Source: Echiichthys vipera (taxonomy: Eukaryota; Chordata; Actinopteri; Perciformes; Trachinidae). Taken from it: a stretch of 64,000 nucleotides of DNA. Shown here piece after piece: positions 12,701-25,380 of the stretch. A program made the position numbers and the translations under genes. Location: the NCBI GenBank assembly GCA_963691815.1, contig OY829657.1:6520092-6584091 (forward strand), in the 5' to 3' direction. Below the pieces are notes generated by a model. That model was not told the DNA's origin, made no database searches, and worked only from the letters and a program-made list of their open reading frames with translations. Every line of letters starts with the position of its first letter. The stretch's first letter is position 1.

Positions 12701-14600
12701 GTCCTGCATCTGTTCCCGTGTAAATAACTCCTGCGCTGTTTCCGCCTCTCTTCCCTCAGGTCCGTGGTTCATAGGAGAGCTGATAGATGGCCACAGTGGT
12801 GCATGCTTCGCCTTTGGGGTGTTCATAGATGGACACTTCCTGGAGGGCAGTCTCACTTATGTTGTTGGAGTCGTTCAAGTAAGAAAATACTTTTTATTCA
12901 GCACATCTGCATCTCAGTAATGCAAGTATATAAGGAAGAACCTTTGCTGATATGCTTTGTGTATACAGTCTGAATATTTGCATATATGGACTATAGCAGC
13001 TGTAATCAAAGTAGTTTTATTAGTTTAAGGTCACTGACTACTTGTACTTGTACTTGAACTCACAGAGAATTATTATTATTATCTCTCTACAGAGCCTTAT
13101 AAGGACTTTCAGCTCATGGGTTCTGGTTTTCTGGACCACAACTTTATGGTTTTGGTTCATTCTCACCGCTCTTATAGTGTTTTCTGCCACAGCAAGCAGC
13201 TGTTATTGTCACGAAATCCATAAAAAAACAAATATGTTAAATACAAATCATCGAATGGCAGACAGACACAGTTAGCGACTAGAAGGTGAACACAGTGCAG
13301 CATTAAGCCGCTAAATAGCCAGATTTTTCCCTCAGGAGATTGAGACCAAAAACAACTAAAAGAGAGTGAATTTACATTATTCAAGTGGAACACAAATGTG
13401 TGTTAATGTTGCTCAGTAATAGAGAGTAATAGTCAATGCTGTGTTCACAGTTTGTTTCTGCTGCACCCAAGTGGCTAAAAACTGAGTTATTGCTGATTTA
13501 ACTTTCTAAACAAAAGGCAACAGGACTAGGTTTGGGTAGCGGACGCCTTCTGCTTCTGTTTTAAGTCGAGTAGAATTTACCAGTCACGTTTGAGCAGGAT
13601 TTGATCGCATGCAGGTAAACTGTCTGTGTGGAGAGCAACAGAGGCAGAGCACATTGGCTGAAATGCAGTCACGAAACCCACAGTGTGACGACAATTTATG
13701 CATTCATATGCAGATATGTTTATAGAGACGCTGCCGCTGAACTCCAACTCCATTCTCTGGTCTCAAGTTGTTAACTGAACTGTAAACAATGACGGCGGAT
13801 ATCCGCTGGCTTAATATGGTTAGCTTAATATGTCCCACTGACCCACAAGAGGTCCCACAATTAAATAAGAGTGTCACAAGATAATTAAGGAAAGAAGGAA
13901 ACATTTGTTACAAAATAATCTGTATATGACATGTACTGCATACTTTAAACTCACCAGCCTAAAAAAGGAAAAGGCTTCAAAGGAAACTATCTGACAAGGA
14001 GAAAACGTTGGAACTGCTTCCAAGTCATATTGACTGTAACCTGTGATGGAAGGTCACAGTATTACAAACACAATATTACTTCATTTTAAAGGGTCACAAG
14101 CCAAACAGGTTGCTTACCTCTGCCCTATACTTTTATTCAGAAATCTGTACTGAACATGTTCTGTTTGAACTATACGTTCATATTTGCCCCCTTGCTGTCT
14201 TAGTAGTTTCTTGTTAATCAACTCAAAGTGATAATCAAGAACTAATCTCATTTAACTGGACTCATTTCTCCTCTGCCAGCTGCTGTTCTTCAACATGCCC
14301 CTCACCTGTTATCTCTGCTGGAGCCTCCACCACCGTTGCCGTGGCAACACCTTCCGATCCCACTTCCTGCGGCCGGGCTGCCGCTGGCGGACTCTGGCGG
14401 TTCACCTCTTCATGCTGCTGCTACTCACCTGGCAGGCCCACTCCTGCTACTTTCTCCTGGAGACCTACGGCCTCATGGCCTTTTTCCTGTCACCAGTCCG
14501 CACGTGGGCATTCGGGCTCAGTCTGCTTTTGGTGTACCGCGCCTGGACAGGCCCCGCACCTCTCGTCGGAGGCAACAGCAAGAGCGTCAATCCCTCTTGA
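6775..14600 (+). CDS. tmem62: Transmembrane protein 62, metallophosphoesterase-domain membrane protein
   Basis: Thirteen exons join in one frame: 6775-6978, 7784-7895, 8005-8142, 8555-8600, 9105-9246, 9603-9727, 9994-10116, 10542-10697, 11590-11749, 11928-12126, 12531-12626, 12760-12878 and 14280-14600. They encode 646 aa, close to the human protein (643 aa). All introns are GT-AG. A hydrophobic N-terminal segment (about aa 3-22) is followed by a calcineurin-like phosphoesterase domain with DIH (71-73), GD (106-107), GNHD (149-152), GHY (237-239) and GHLH (264-267), so the metal-binding set looks intact. Hydrophobic segments follow at about 440-461, 486-510, 531-553, 580-600 and 604-627. No substrate is established for this family; the metal motifs suggest phosphoesterase activity, but that is inference. 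The gene converges on ptgr2. Intron 8 carries a transposon with DR1 sites. Confidence 0.95.
11112..11540. repeat. Dispersed fish repeat in TMEM62 intron 8, with DR1 motifs
   Basis: Begins near TATGCCTCCACGCC and ends near GGCGGAGGTGTACGACCG, which are imperfect inverted ends. The body contains CAACAGGATAAAATGATGGC and GGTCAACTTCACTGTGACA, phrases I recognise from a common teleost interspersed repeat whose class I cannot name. It carries AGGTCAAAGGTCA at 11252-11264 and AGGTCAGAGGTCA at 11362-11374. Confidence 0.55.
12205..12510. repeat. Dispersed fish repeat in TMEM62 intron 10
   Basis: AAAGGTCCCATATTGTAGAA and the following text resemble a common teleost repeat that starts 'AGGTCCCATATT'. 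The family is unnamed here and the right boundary is uncertain. Confidence 0.4.
12879..14279. other. TMEM62 intron 12, nothing recognised
   Basis: A 1.4-kb intron with no coding exon. Some text (13150-13880) has the look of an old dispersed repeat, but I could not define ends. Confidence 0.5.
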
Positions 14601-16900
14601 CAGTAATTGCACTGTGCCACCGTGACTTCCCCGGAGCCTGACTCACGTACAGTATATTTTGCTGTCGATCCACCCTGAAGGCCTCGATTTTCCCCACAGA
14701 GCAGCCCTCTAAACCCCCCTCCTCCTTTCTTTTTCTCCTCCTTCCAAAAGCCACTTCACAGTACATCACTACTTCACTATCCTGTTTATAGATAGTATTG
14801 TTTACTTAATATGCATGTTGTTGTCAAGCACCGGTGAGCACATTTCTGGCCATATTCATAGCAATGTGTACAGTGTAAAAACAACAAAACACCTTGGATA
14901 CATTGGCAGTAAAATAGCCTATTGGAGCAAAGTGCGCCACAGTTAACAGTATATTCTGCTGCGGTTTAAGCTGACTCATTTACTTGAGCTTTAGCACTTT
15001 TAGGAAGTTTTGCCTTGGCCGAATGCCACTTCACCACTGCCAAAGGAAGAATAAGAAAGATTCCACCTTTTTATTCTTCCCTCTGAAAATCATTTTCATT
15101 TACTAATGAAGGCTGGACGTGCCAAACTGACCCTCGTGTTTACCTTCTGACACACAAATTGTGTGGATAAGAAAGCTTCATTTTGTATTCTGTAAGCTTT
15201 CCTAACCCCCTGTGGTTAACACAGCGCGGTCGTTACAGTAACTCCGGTAAAGATGACAGGTAACGCCACCCAGACGATCAGATTACCAAGTTTATTCTAC
15301 TCGTGATAAAGGAAATCAAAGGAAGGAAATGACAAATCAATCGATTACTGTAGTTGATCTGTGTACAAGTAGTTAATGACTGAAAGTGTTTTTAAATGAA
15401 ATGTATTCCATTGCGCATAACTGCCACTTAAAAACGTCTCGATATTCGCATTGAATAGTCAGAAAAACGTCAGCGCTGGTTTTCAACAAAACGCAACAGC
15501 GAGCGGGCCCGACTCTTCGTGCTCCTTCAAACGTGACGACAGAGAGCAGCTGTTTGTTTCTCAGGAATGTGAGCACTTGAACAATAGGCCGGCCCCGGTA
15601 GTATTTCAGGACAATGTTTTTATACTCCATAGTAGCTCAGTGAACGGACAAACCATGTTAAACAATCGAGATGCGTGGTGGCTGAAAACAAAAGAAAAAT
15701 GAATGTGTTATAGATGTGAAATGAGATGAACCACTACTATGCTGTTTTTTTATTTATTCTTTCTGATTGTACTGAGTGATTTCTTTTTTTTTTTAAATTT
15801 TCTCCCCTTCATGTTAAATCTTTGCACTGGAACTGGGCATTCCCTGAGTTGGAAGTTAATTTGACAGCTTTGTGTGTTAAAAAAACCAACAACAACAACA
15901 AAAAAAAAACAACGATGTTTGTCTCTATTGTCCTGAATTCCTTTTTTGTGAAGGTGTGAGAGCAGTAAACGCTCTCTGTTGCGCTCTAATTTAATCTTTT
16001 CTACTCCGTGGTGGCAGGTGCCTGGATCCCAAAAGAGCAAACTGGTCTGAAAAAAAAAAAAAGGATAAATAAGGATGAAGACCGCATTTATCAAGTCTCT
16101 TAATAGAAGCGACGTTCCAACAGAGTCCGACCCTGTTTTCAAACCATACCCAGCGTGAGTGCAGAATAATTGCTCAGTGCTGCGATAAGGCACACAGTTT
16201 AATATGAGAAGTGCTGATAGATACTGAGAAAATTCAATCATATGCACTCTTGCTGGCAATGATTTAATAACTATTCCCCCCCTGTCCCCCCTCTCCTCTC
16301 TGCTTATACACATGTTTTGTACGGGAGCACTACAAACGTATAATTCCAGCATAAAGACCGATCTTAAAAATGAATGAACTTTTGTTATTGGAGAGCTTTT
16401 CTCTTAAGATGCTCAGTACCTCTCATGAGCTACATATTCTGTCCACAAGGAGGTGGTATTGTGTTGCATTTCACTCTCACCCTCTAAATTATGCATGGAA
16501 CTGTTTTTTTTAATTTTGCAAAAAAAAGAAAAGTACCAAAACCATATCCTGATGAGACAGTTTAGTTTGTTTAGAAATGCTCACGGATCACGTTAAACTA
16601 TGAATCTGGTTGTGATTGTTCTGTACCGTACGCCGATTTGAAGTAAACAGACATCGACCCCACCACCTCTACGTCTCTGCGAGGGAATATACTGTAAGTG
16701 ATGTACTGGTGTTCACTAACTAACTTATTCTGGATCCCCCTCCTGTGTTCAAACACTTAACTATATGAATGGAAAGATGATGATTTTACACCTGGCACAT
16801 ATTTTTCTTGTGACTACTGAAATTAGAGCCGACCACAATTTTATTTTGTTAATGGTTTTTAGTGCTGTGGAATAAAATGTTCATTACAGTAAATCATATA
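14601..16900 (+). other. TMEM62 probable 3'UTR
   Basis: No coding signal follows the stop. The first canonical AATAAA well placed for cleavage lies at 16871-16876, in GTGGAATAAAATGTTC and followed by a GT-rich stretch, implying a 3'UTR of about 2.3 kb. Earlier alternative sites are possible. Confidence 0.5.
16871..16876 (+). terminator. Candidate poly(A) signal of TMEM62
   Basis: AATAAA followed within ~35 bases by CTGTGTGTTTGTCTCC, a GU/U-rich downstream element. Placement and context fit the end of the TMEM62 transcript. Confidence 0.5.
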
Positions 16901-17230
16901 CTGTGTGTTTGTCTCCACTCTGTTGGCACATGATGTTGCACGGAAGCGAACGAGAACATGGAGCCCAACTAAGGTCGTCACAATAACAGAATTTCTGTTT
17001 TTAATCAATAACATGCACACACAGTGCTGGTACAGAAAAAGTCACTAAACACATAATAAACCTCCAAATACTGACAAAAGACAGTAAAAAAAAAGCATCA
17101 GATGAGTCAAAAATGTTTCCTCCTGCTTATAATGAGATTGGCATTGGTATGTAACTTAACTGAGAACATTGGTGGAAGTATAAACAAGTTAAACACCAGG
17201 CTTTTCATCATAAAACTAAACCAACTAGTG

Positions 17231-18012
17231 CACTGGTTCTCAAACTGTGCTACTTGTACCACTGGTTGTACTTGAAGGAAAGAGTAATTACTAAATTAAT
17301 ATAATACTAAGAAAATACTTAAACTTTTGAGATTTGTGAATATGTAATTGTAACGTAAATGTAAACTTTAGCATTTCCTGTCATATTTTTGTTGCAATAT
17401 CAGCCTGTTACGTAGCCACGTTCATGAGTTACGAGCTAAACTGTAGTTGTAGGAAGAGTGTAAGTCGAGGTCAAATGAAAACACTGACATGTCTGATGCA
17501 AGCCCTTCCTACAGCTAATTCGCGGGGGGCTGGAGCCGATCCCAGCTGACATCGGGCGTGAGGCGGGGTCCACCCTGGACAGGACGCCAGTCCATCACAG
17601 GACACATAGAGACGTACAGAGACAGACAACCATTCATCCCTACGGGCAATTTTAGAATCATCAATTAACCTAACACATGCACGTCTTTGGACTGTGGGAG
17701 GAAACCGGAGAACCCGGAGGAAACCCACGCAGACACAGGGAGAACATGCAAACTCCACACAGAAAGGCCCTGGCCAGGAGGCAAACTTGTAACCTTCTTG
17801 CTGTGAGGCGACAGTGCTAACCACTACACTACTGTGTAGCCCAATTGGCTGAAGTCAACGTAAAATCTTCTGATTAGGAATAAACCTTCCTGTCCGTAGC
17901 TGAATAGTGTAGACGTACGCTACTGTATTTAACATTGGTCTTAGTGGTGTCACCTGACAGAGCCTGATATTTACTGAGGTGGTCGGTCATGTACAAAGTT
18001 TGAGAACCACTG
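17231..18012. mobile_element. hAT-like element with a 7/8 target-site duplication, split by a SINE
   Basis: The left end is CACTGGTTCTCAAACTGTG and the right end, reverse complemented, is CAGTGGTTCTCAAACTTTG, the terminal sequence typical of Charlie-like hAT elements. Eight-base flanks AACTAGTG (17223-17230) and AGCTAGTG (18013-18020) match at 7 of 8 positions, as expected for hAT insertion. No transposase remains. A tRNA-headed SINE-like element sits inside in reverse orientation. Confidence 0.75.
17508..17842 (-). mobile_element. tRNA-headed SINE-like element (family B), nested
   Basis: Read on the minus strand it starts GGGCTACACAGTAGTGTAGTGG, resembling a pol III A box, and runs through GTGTGGAGTTTGCATGTTC, a TCCGGTTTCCTCCCACAGTC-type core and GGATCGGCTCCAGCCC. 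A second copy on the plus strand is at 43035-43375. The family name is not claimed. Confidence 0.7.
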
Positions 18013-18020
18013 AGCTAGTG

Positions 18021-18672
18021 CATGTGATATTTATCATAGGCTGCTGCTTACCTTTATAGTCTTCAAAGCTAAAGCACTTTAATTGGAAAGCCAATGCAAA
18101 CAAAATGAGTTAGCTAGTCCTACTTTAAAATCCTTAGTTTGACAGTGTGAAAAATTAGCCAATAAAATCATGTAGCATTTTGCTGGCCTCACTATAAACC
18201 TTTGTGCTTAAGAACTTAAGCTAGGAAGCAACTGTACTGAAAGTTAGCAAGCCAAAGCTACTAATATTTTAGACATTAAATAATATCTACACCAATTTGA
18301 AAGTCTTATTTCCATTGTGGTTCATGGTGAAGATAAAAGACGTAGATAAAAGGCATTTTAAGATGATTATACAATGCTACTTCCAAATTGTGTTAGCTAG
18401 CTTATTATGATTATCAGCTTGACAGATTTGCTAAGTGTTTAGACCAACATCATGGATGTGTATATATACTGTATATACAAGCAATACAGGCCCTACAGTA
18501 TACTACATGCACTGGCTGGTGTAGTTTTACTGAGAAAGTTAGCTTGGGCTAAGTAACAAGCTGAGAAACCTGGTAACTAGCATGTTAAGCTAGCAGTGTC
18601 ACAGTTTTCTCAATTGCTCCACTGATGTTAGTTTTGCATCCAATTAAATATTTCAAAAGATAGATACATTTT

Positions 18673-18675
<3 letters not shown>
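18021..18675. other. Intergenic A+T-rich DNA between TMEM62 and PTGR2
   Basis: No exon, RNA gene or recognised repeat. Short words such as GTTAGCTAG recur but no array is formed. Confidence 0.5.

Positions 18676-18767
<92 letters not shown>
18676..18767. repeat. (TA)n microsatellite
   Basis: About 46 uninterrupted TA units. Such runs form cruciforms readily and are fragile. Confidence 0.95.
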
Positions 18768-19080
18768 CACTCAATATAAATTTTTATAGCCTATTTTGTC
18801 TTTGACATGTTTGATAACTTTTTACTGACTTTTGTCAGTTTCGGGGCTCTGTACGTAGGAAGACGTGTGCTGATGTCTTATTATGGCATTATTATTATTA
18901 TCATCATTATTTTCTACACTGTAATATTTTCAAACCATGACAAACTGTTGCAATTAATACCATGAGGCAGCACAACAGCATTTTACTCTACATTTAGAAA
19001 TCTGCAGCACCAACTTCCAAAAGTCTAAATCAATACGAATTAACATACAAGACTTATGTAACTTCCACACAAGCACGCTA

Positions 19081-19086
19081 TTTATT
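19081..19086 (-). terminator. Candidate poly(A) signal of PTGR2
   Basis: TTTATT on the plus strand, AATAAA on the minus strand, about 200 bases beyond the PTGR2 stop codon. It would give a short 3'UTR. Confidence 0.45.
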
Positions 19087-19285
19087 TTTCTCAAGAACAC
19101 AAAATTCCAAAGAACATTGTTTGATTTTTTCATTCATGGTTCGTAATTTATGTATTCATGTAATCAACTGGCATCAGCTAATCAATGCACTGTCTTACTG
19201 GGGGTCATTAAACTAGTGTTAATGGGAGTGACAGAAAGCCAACTGTAGGTTAATTTCCCAAGGGGCCTGTCTGATAATGATGCAT

Positions 19286-22200
19286 CTACAGTGACGTTCT
19301 TCTCTCTAGGATCTTTATAATTTGCTTGCCAATGTTTCCCCCTTTCATCATAGAACAAAATGCATCTGCAAGAAAATGAAAAGAATGGTTCATCTTCGGC
19401 CGAGATAAGTTCAGTTAGAAAAAGTCATACAATAAAGAAAAAAACACTGGAATCAAATCCTACTTACCTCCCACATGTTCGATGCCATTCACCACAGTTT
19501 CCAGCACCTGCAAAGTGAAACGCAAAATAACAACTCAATGATGCGAAGAGACGGACGGATGAAGAGACGCAGCTTGCAAAAGAAGGACACCCACACAGTC
19601 AACCACATTTCACCGTTTCCTTCTTACATTGATTTGGCCTGATTTCACTAGTTGGCTGAGTTCACAGAGGCCAGCTTCTGCTTTGTTCATGTAGTTAAGC
19701 ACCATAAATCGCTCCCGGGTGATGTTCTTGCTGCGCAGGGTTTCCTGTATCTCCTCACTGAGCGGCGGGGGATACGGCACATCCTTGTTGTACTGTGAGA
19801 TCTGCCCACACAGGATCACGTGGCTGTCTTTGTTCATCTGAAGGTAAGAAGGTGTGAGGCTCAATCAGATCGACACAAAACACTCGCTGGTGAAGATCAG
19901 GAGGAAGCAGCACTTCAGAATCCACAGCCAACGCAAATGTTGTTGTTGCTGCTAGCAGTACAATTAGGAAAAGAAAAACAACGAACAGCTCAAAATTTAC
20001 ACATTTTCTAACAAAGGAAAGCACAATACCCACTATATTATGCTCTGCTCGCACAAGCACCACTCAAGCAGTACCTGTGTGATTACAGTCTCACTGATGG
20101 CTCCTCCCACGTTGTCAAAGTAAACATCTATCCCATCAGGGCAGCACTCCTTGAGACTTGAGGGGACATCCTCTTGGCGGTAGTTGATGGCTGCAGAAAA
20201 GCCCAGGTCATCCACTAAAGCTCTGCACTTCTCATCGGAACCGCAAATCCCAACCACTCTCACACAACCATCCAGCCTGCCGATCTGGGGAAATAAAAGT
20301 CAGGGGAAATTATATCATTAAGCTTTCACTTCCTTTTCTTGGTTATATCATTTCTTCGGGTAGCTAGATTCGATCTGCTACCCTGACTGTTGTTTACAGT
20401 TCTCCCCTACCATCTTGCCTTTATCTTTCTTACACTTAAAGCCATTTAAAATCAGAAATATTCTAACTCACGCCACAAGGACTCAGTATATAAGAGGGTA
20501 AATGTATAGAAACCCTACAATTTTAAAAAGCTGTTTGCATGCATTTTGCCAGTATACCAGATAGCTACAGTTACACCAAAATATCAGCAGACCCAGACCT
20601 GAAATTTGCTTTAGTTACCTGTCCAGCTATGGAGCCACACGCCCCAGCCGCTCCACTCAACACCATGGTCTGATTGGCCCCTTTTGTCACATAACCCTTC
20701 TCCCTTACCGCCAACAATGCGGTGAGGCCTGTCATGCCGACTGCACCCAAAAAGTAGGACAAGTGCCCATCAACCATCTGTGGATCAACCTGCAATAGAC
20801 AGAAGGTTATACATTTGGTATTGTTTGATGTCACAGTGAGATACTGCTTGCTTGTCACGTGCAGGCAATTTTTTAAAACACATTTTCCTTTCTGCAAGAT
20901 GAACTATATCCCAATGTTGACATGCATTAACACGCCACACCTTCTGCAAGACGCTTCCTTTCATGACAGCATGGGTCTGCCAAGGCCAGTTGAATGAAGT
21001 GACCACATCTCCCTCACTGCAAGTGGTGCAGCGGCTGGACTCAACCACGCCGACACCTCCGCCATCCACACACTCAGACAGCTGCCACGGGGTCACATAG
21101 TCAACACCGGTGTCTTCGTTCATTCTGCATCGCTGAGAAGCAAAAACAGAAAGATAAGTGTGAGTGATGGAGACGGAGAGAGCTTTGCATGCGGTTTCAT
21201 GCATGCATACGTCTTGCCTTTGTGGTTTCATGCTTGAGTCTTTCCTTTCTATAAATAACACACATGGACTAGTTGACGGCTTGATATAACTTTGCAATGA
21301 CAGGAAGATGCTTGAGTCCTTGTTTCTTCACTGAAAACCTTTTGTTTTGTAACATTTATTCATACCAGACAGTCTTAATAAGGCAAGGCAAGGCAAGGCA
21401 ACTTTATTTGTATAGCACTTTTCATACACAAGGCAGACTCAAAGTGCTTCACAGCTCAACATGTCATGAATTCAAATGCATTACAGAAAGACAAAGAGAA
21501 TAAAAACACAGACAATAATAAAAACAGTGTGGACGTTAAAAGTGCAAAGGTTTAGCAGAAAGCTAAGGTGAACATAAAAGTGTTCAGTCTAGTTTTAAAA
21601 GTGGTCAGAGTGGGCGAAAGTCTCAAATCTTCAGGAAGTTTATTCCAGCTGTTTGTTGCATAATGACTGAAAGATGCTTTCCCTTGATTTGAGTTTACTC
21701 TGCGAACCACTAACAGATTGGTCTCAGAGGATCTTAGTGATCTAGAAGGCTTATGTAGTGGGAGCATATTAGTGATATACCTCGGCCCTAGACCATGTAG
21801 TGATTCATACGTGAGCAGGGGGATTTTGAAATCAATTCTCTGACGTACAGGAAGCCAGTGTAATGATTTAAGAATTGGTGTAATGTGCTCACATGTTTTG
21901 GTCTTTGTCAGAACTCTAGCAGCAGCGTTCTGAACGAGCTGTAGCTGCCTGACAGTTTTTTTGGGAAGACCTGCAAGGAGACCGTTACAGTAGTCTAGCC
22001 TACTGGTTATAAAGGCATGGACAAGTTTTTCTAAGTCTTGAGCTGACATGAGCCCTCTAAGTCTTGTTACATTTTTAAGGTGATAGTAGGCCGAGTTTGT
22101 TACTGATTTGATGTGACTGTCGAAATGTAAATCAGAATCCATAATAACCCCAAGATTTCTGGCTTTATTTGAGGTTTTCAGGGGCAGTGATTGAAGTTGC

Positions 22201-22567
22201 TGGATGACTTTAAACCTTCTTTCTTAGCACCAAAAAAAAAAAAAAAAAAGCATAAGCAGATACAATAACTTAAAATGCGTGTCTATTCTGCCTGTGTTAA
22301 ATGAATACCATGTATGGATCGACTGAAAGGTAAAGCGTCCGAACAAGGACCTCCCCATCTTTCAGGTCAGGTGCGAAAGTCTTCTCCTCCAGGCGGAAGT
22401 TTTCAGGAACTGGCACCCCGTTTTTACCTGTGATGCAAGTAGTTTGAGTAAACGTCAGCCACACGGGTGCAGTAATGTTGCAGCACATGACACAAGAAAA
22501 CAGGTCATCTTCTGTTATGAAGTGTCTTACCTGGTCGCGAGTTGAGAACGACTCTCTGCACCTGCAT
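19286..22567 (-). CDS. ptgr2: Prostaglandin reductase 2 (15-oxoprostaglandin 13-reductase)
   Basis: Eight minus-strand exons (22567-22531, 22427-22309, 21132-20941, 20789-20619, 20284-20075, 19837-19628, 19507-19468, 19365-19286) join in frame to 352 aa; the human protein has 351. The start is set by MQVQRVVLNSRPG, which aligns with the human N-terminus. The enzyme is a zinc-independent medium-chain reductase that uses NADPH to reduce the 13,14 double bond of 15-keto prostaglandins in the cytosol, inactivating them. Visible hallmarks are TLYLSVDPYMRCRMN (about 43-57), the nucleotide-binding glycine loop SGAAGACGSIAGQ (161-173), DVYFDNVGG (226-234) and CGQISQYNKDVPYPPP with Tyr259, a residue known to matter in the human enzyme. 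All introns are GT-AG. Intron 2 holds an L2-like LINE fragment. It is head to head with mideas. Confidence 0.96.
21382..22228 (-). mobile_element. 5'-truncated L2-like LINE fragment in PTGR2 intron 2
   Basis: A minus-strand frame at 22142-21552 (continuing in frame upstream to about 22220) matches the reverse-transcriptase C-terminal region of fish L2/CR1-type non-LTR elements: SRLDYCNGLLAGLP, VQNAAARVLT, LKSLHWLPV and a closing FKTRLNTFMF. After its stop it ends in ACAAATAAAGTTGCCTTGCC with a short tandem (CCTTG)n tail at 21382-21402, as L2-type elements do. It lacks the catalytic RT core and endonuclease, so it is dead on arrival. It lies in the same orientation as the host gene, and the frame is open for nearly 200 codons, suggesting a fairly recent insertion. 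Confidence 0.88.
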
Positions 22568-23640
22568 CCTCGAAAAGTGACGTGAGCCGAGTAACTGTCG
22601 GTACCTGAATTACTAATAAGCAGACCTGGCAACAAACGTTTAACTTCTATTTGCGCTGAAGTCAAAGAGTTAAAAAGATGTGTACAACACGCAATACATC
22701 TCTAACTATCTACAAAACCTGTTCTAAACACTGTGGTTGTAAATTACCAGACGGGTTTTCTCTGTTGTCTGAATGCTAGCAGAACATAAACATGAGAAAG
22801 TGTCATTGAGTTCAAAGCAAGATGATTCCCTGTTACCTACTTCCGTCTTCGTTTAAATCCCGTTAGGCAGTTGGACCAGAATACTGGATACAGAAGTATA
22901 TTCAACTATCATCTCATATTTATTAATCTATTTATTTATTACATATTTAATTAAACAGTTACCAGTTAGCTAGTGACAGTGCCGTAGATAGGTTTTAAAA
23001 AACAAAACAAATAAAAATGTTTAGCAGACAATTACATTTAGCGCATGCGTACTATGACATTTGTCGAATTAATGTATTATCCTAATTATCTGACACTTTT
23101 TTTAAATTAATATCTAAACTCTAACATGATATTTATACGAAAGTGGGACATCCCTTCCCCAATGTTCCGGTGTTGCGGGGGTTTACTATCTTGCTCTTTT
23201 CGTCTTTTTCTGTGCCGTTGAGCCGTTAAGGCAGCTACAGAAAATCAGAAACGGTACGCGTCCTCAACAGCTACTATTTTATTAGCACAGCACATCAACT
23301 CTGCAGCTATTAAACTATATCCAGCAGTTGATTTAACTACATTTACAATCGACGTTGCCAATGCAATGAGTAGTTTGTCATCAAAGAGTGTAAACGCGGG
23401 TAGGTCCCGTGGAGAGGCTGCAGTATCGATTGCTAGCTAAAAGTGTTTCAAACTGGGAAGTGACGCTTTGCGGAGGAAAAAAATAAAAAGTTTACGGGGG
23501 TTTCTTTAGTAACCCGCTGCTGTTGCACTGTCACACTGTTACACTAGCTTGCCGTCAACTTTAGCTGCAGCTGGACATCGGCAAAACAGGGAAATGAAGG
23601 CGTGTGTGTCATGGAGGGACAGAGTCTAATGTAAGTATTG
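22568..23640. promoter_or_regulatory. PTGR2 / MIDEAS divergent promoter interval
   Basis: Between the PTGR2 start (minus) and the first plus-strand donor-like site. It contains ETS-like ACTTCCG (22850s) and TTCCGG (23160s). GTTGCGGGGG and GCTCTTTTCG-type pyrimidine text near 23170-23220 resembles a transcription start. On the plus strand, CAGAGTCTAAT at 23620-23630 is followed by a perfect donor GTAAGTATT, suggesting an untranslated first exon read towards MIDEAS. Exact starts cannot be fixed from sequence alone. Confidence 0.4.
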
Positions 23641-23775
23641 CGAGGCTCTTATGCATTAACAACTCTATGATGTGTGTGTGTGTTTTCGATCTGCTATTAG
23701 CCACGTTAATGTGTTGTTTGTGGACAAAAAGCTCTGGACAGAATGTGCCTGGGTTCAAACCTGACATGACCCCCC

Positions 23776-23881
<106 letters not shown>

Positions 23882-24194
23882 AATGTCAAAATCCCAGAAA
23901 GCCCCAGAGGAAAGGCCCCCATTCATAGTCCCTGATTTGTGCTGTGCTGGAAAACCCCTCCTCTAAAACCTGTCACTATCATGATCTGCAGAATAACGGT
24001 ATATAATGATTATGTCACTTCTAAAAAAAAAAAACAGTATTGGTCAAGTAAGTGTACTTTAAGTGGTAAATACAGGATACTAGTGTTAAGGGTTGCAGCT
24101 ATTGATGTCTGCAGTGAATCTGCAGGGTCAGTTCTTTATCACAGGTTTGGACCATGTCAGAAAATAATAAGTAGTAAATCCAAACTGTAGAAAT

Positions 24195-24645
24195 ACTCAA
24201 TTACAAGGAAAAGTCCTGCACTCAAAATGTTACTTACGGTAAATTAAAGTACGAAAGTATCAGCATCAAAAAGTACTCGTTATGCAGAACAGCTCGTTTC
24301 AGAATATTATATTAGACTATAATTATTGATAGATTCATGTAAATATCACTTTAATGTTGCAGCTGATAAAGGTAGGGCTAATTGTATTTACTTTGCATAC
24401 CGCTGTGTAGTTTTGATCTAAAACATAATAGATTATATCATTTGTTGGTACTATTTTGTGTTAATAATCTGAATCTGTAAAGGAACTCCAAGAAACTACA
24501 AGGAAGTACAATATTTCCTCTGAAATGACGTGGAGCAGAAGTATAAAGTAGATTAAAATAGAATTACTCAAATAAAGTACAAGTACCTCAACATTGTACT
24601 TCAGCACAGTACTTGAGTAAATGTACTTAGTTACTTTAAACCACG
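24195..24645. repeat. Dispersed fish repeat (ACTTGAGTAAATGTACTTAG type)
   Basis: Contains AAGTCCTGCACTCAAAATG on the left and ACTTGAGTAAATGTACTTAG followed by TTACTTTAAACCACGGCCC on the right, phrases shared by many teleost interspersed repeats. No coding capacity; class not assigned. Confidence 0.5.
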
Positions 24646-24902
24646 GCCCAGGTGAGAATGAAATGTGCTTGTTTCATCCGAACACCAGTCAGAAACCTAA
24701 ACATATTCTCTTTACAATGAAATAAAACAGGAAAAAACAGCAAATCTTTGCTTTTGAGGAGCTACCACATTAACTATTCTGCATTTTTGCTAAAAAAAAT
24801 AATGATCAATTAATAATCTGATAAGTCGCTAATCATCTGTCAGTTGCGATTAATCAACTGATCGTTTCAGCACTACTGGTATCAGCTTTAAAGCCAAGAG
24901 AA

Positions 24903-24966
24903 ACACACACACACACACACACACATTCACACACACACATACACACACACATACACACACACACAC

Positions 24967-25001
<35 letters not shown>
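24903..25001. repeat. Compound (CA)n / (CATA)n microsatellite
   Basis: CA repeats interrupted by TTCA and CATA units. Confidence 0.93.
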
Positions 25002-25002
<1 letters not shown>

Positions 25003-25121
25003 CACAAACCCCACAATTCCCAGTGCAGTCACAGTGTCATCGTAGGCAGACATGTCAGTGTGACTCGACTTCTTGTCAACAGCATCTGTGAATGTTTTCA
25101 GGCTTTGCACGTTATTTTAAG

Positions 25122-25380
<259 letters not shown>

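Noticed and set aside
15750..16352. 200-codon minus-strand frame
   Set aside because: Lies in the TMEM62 3'UTR, ends in poly-Lys from a T-run, shows no recognisable domain and no splice partner.
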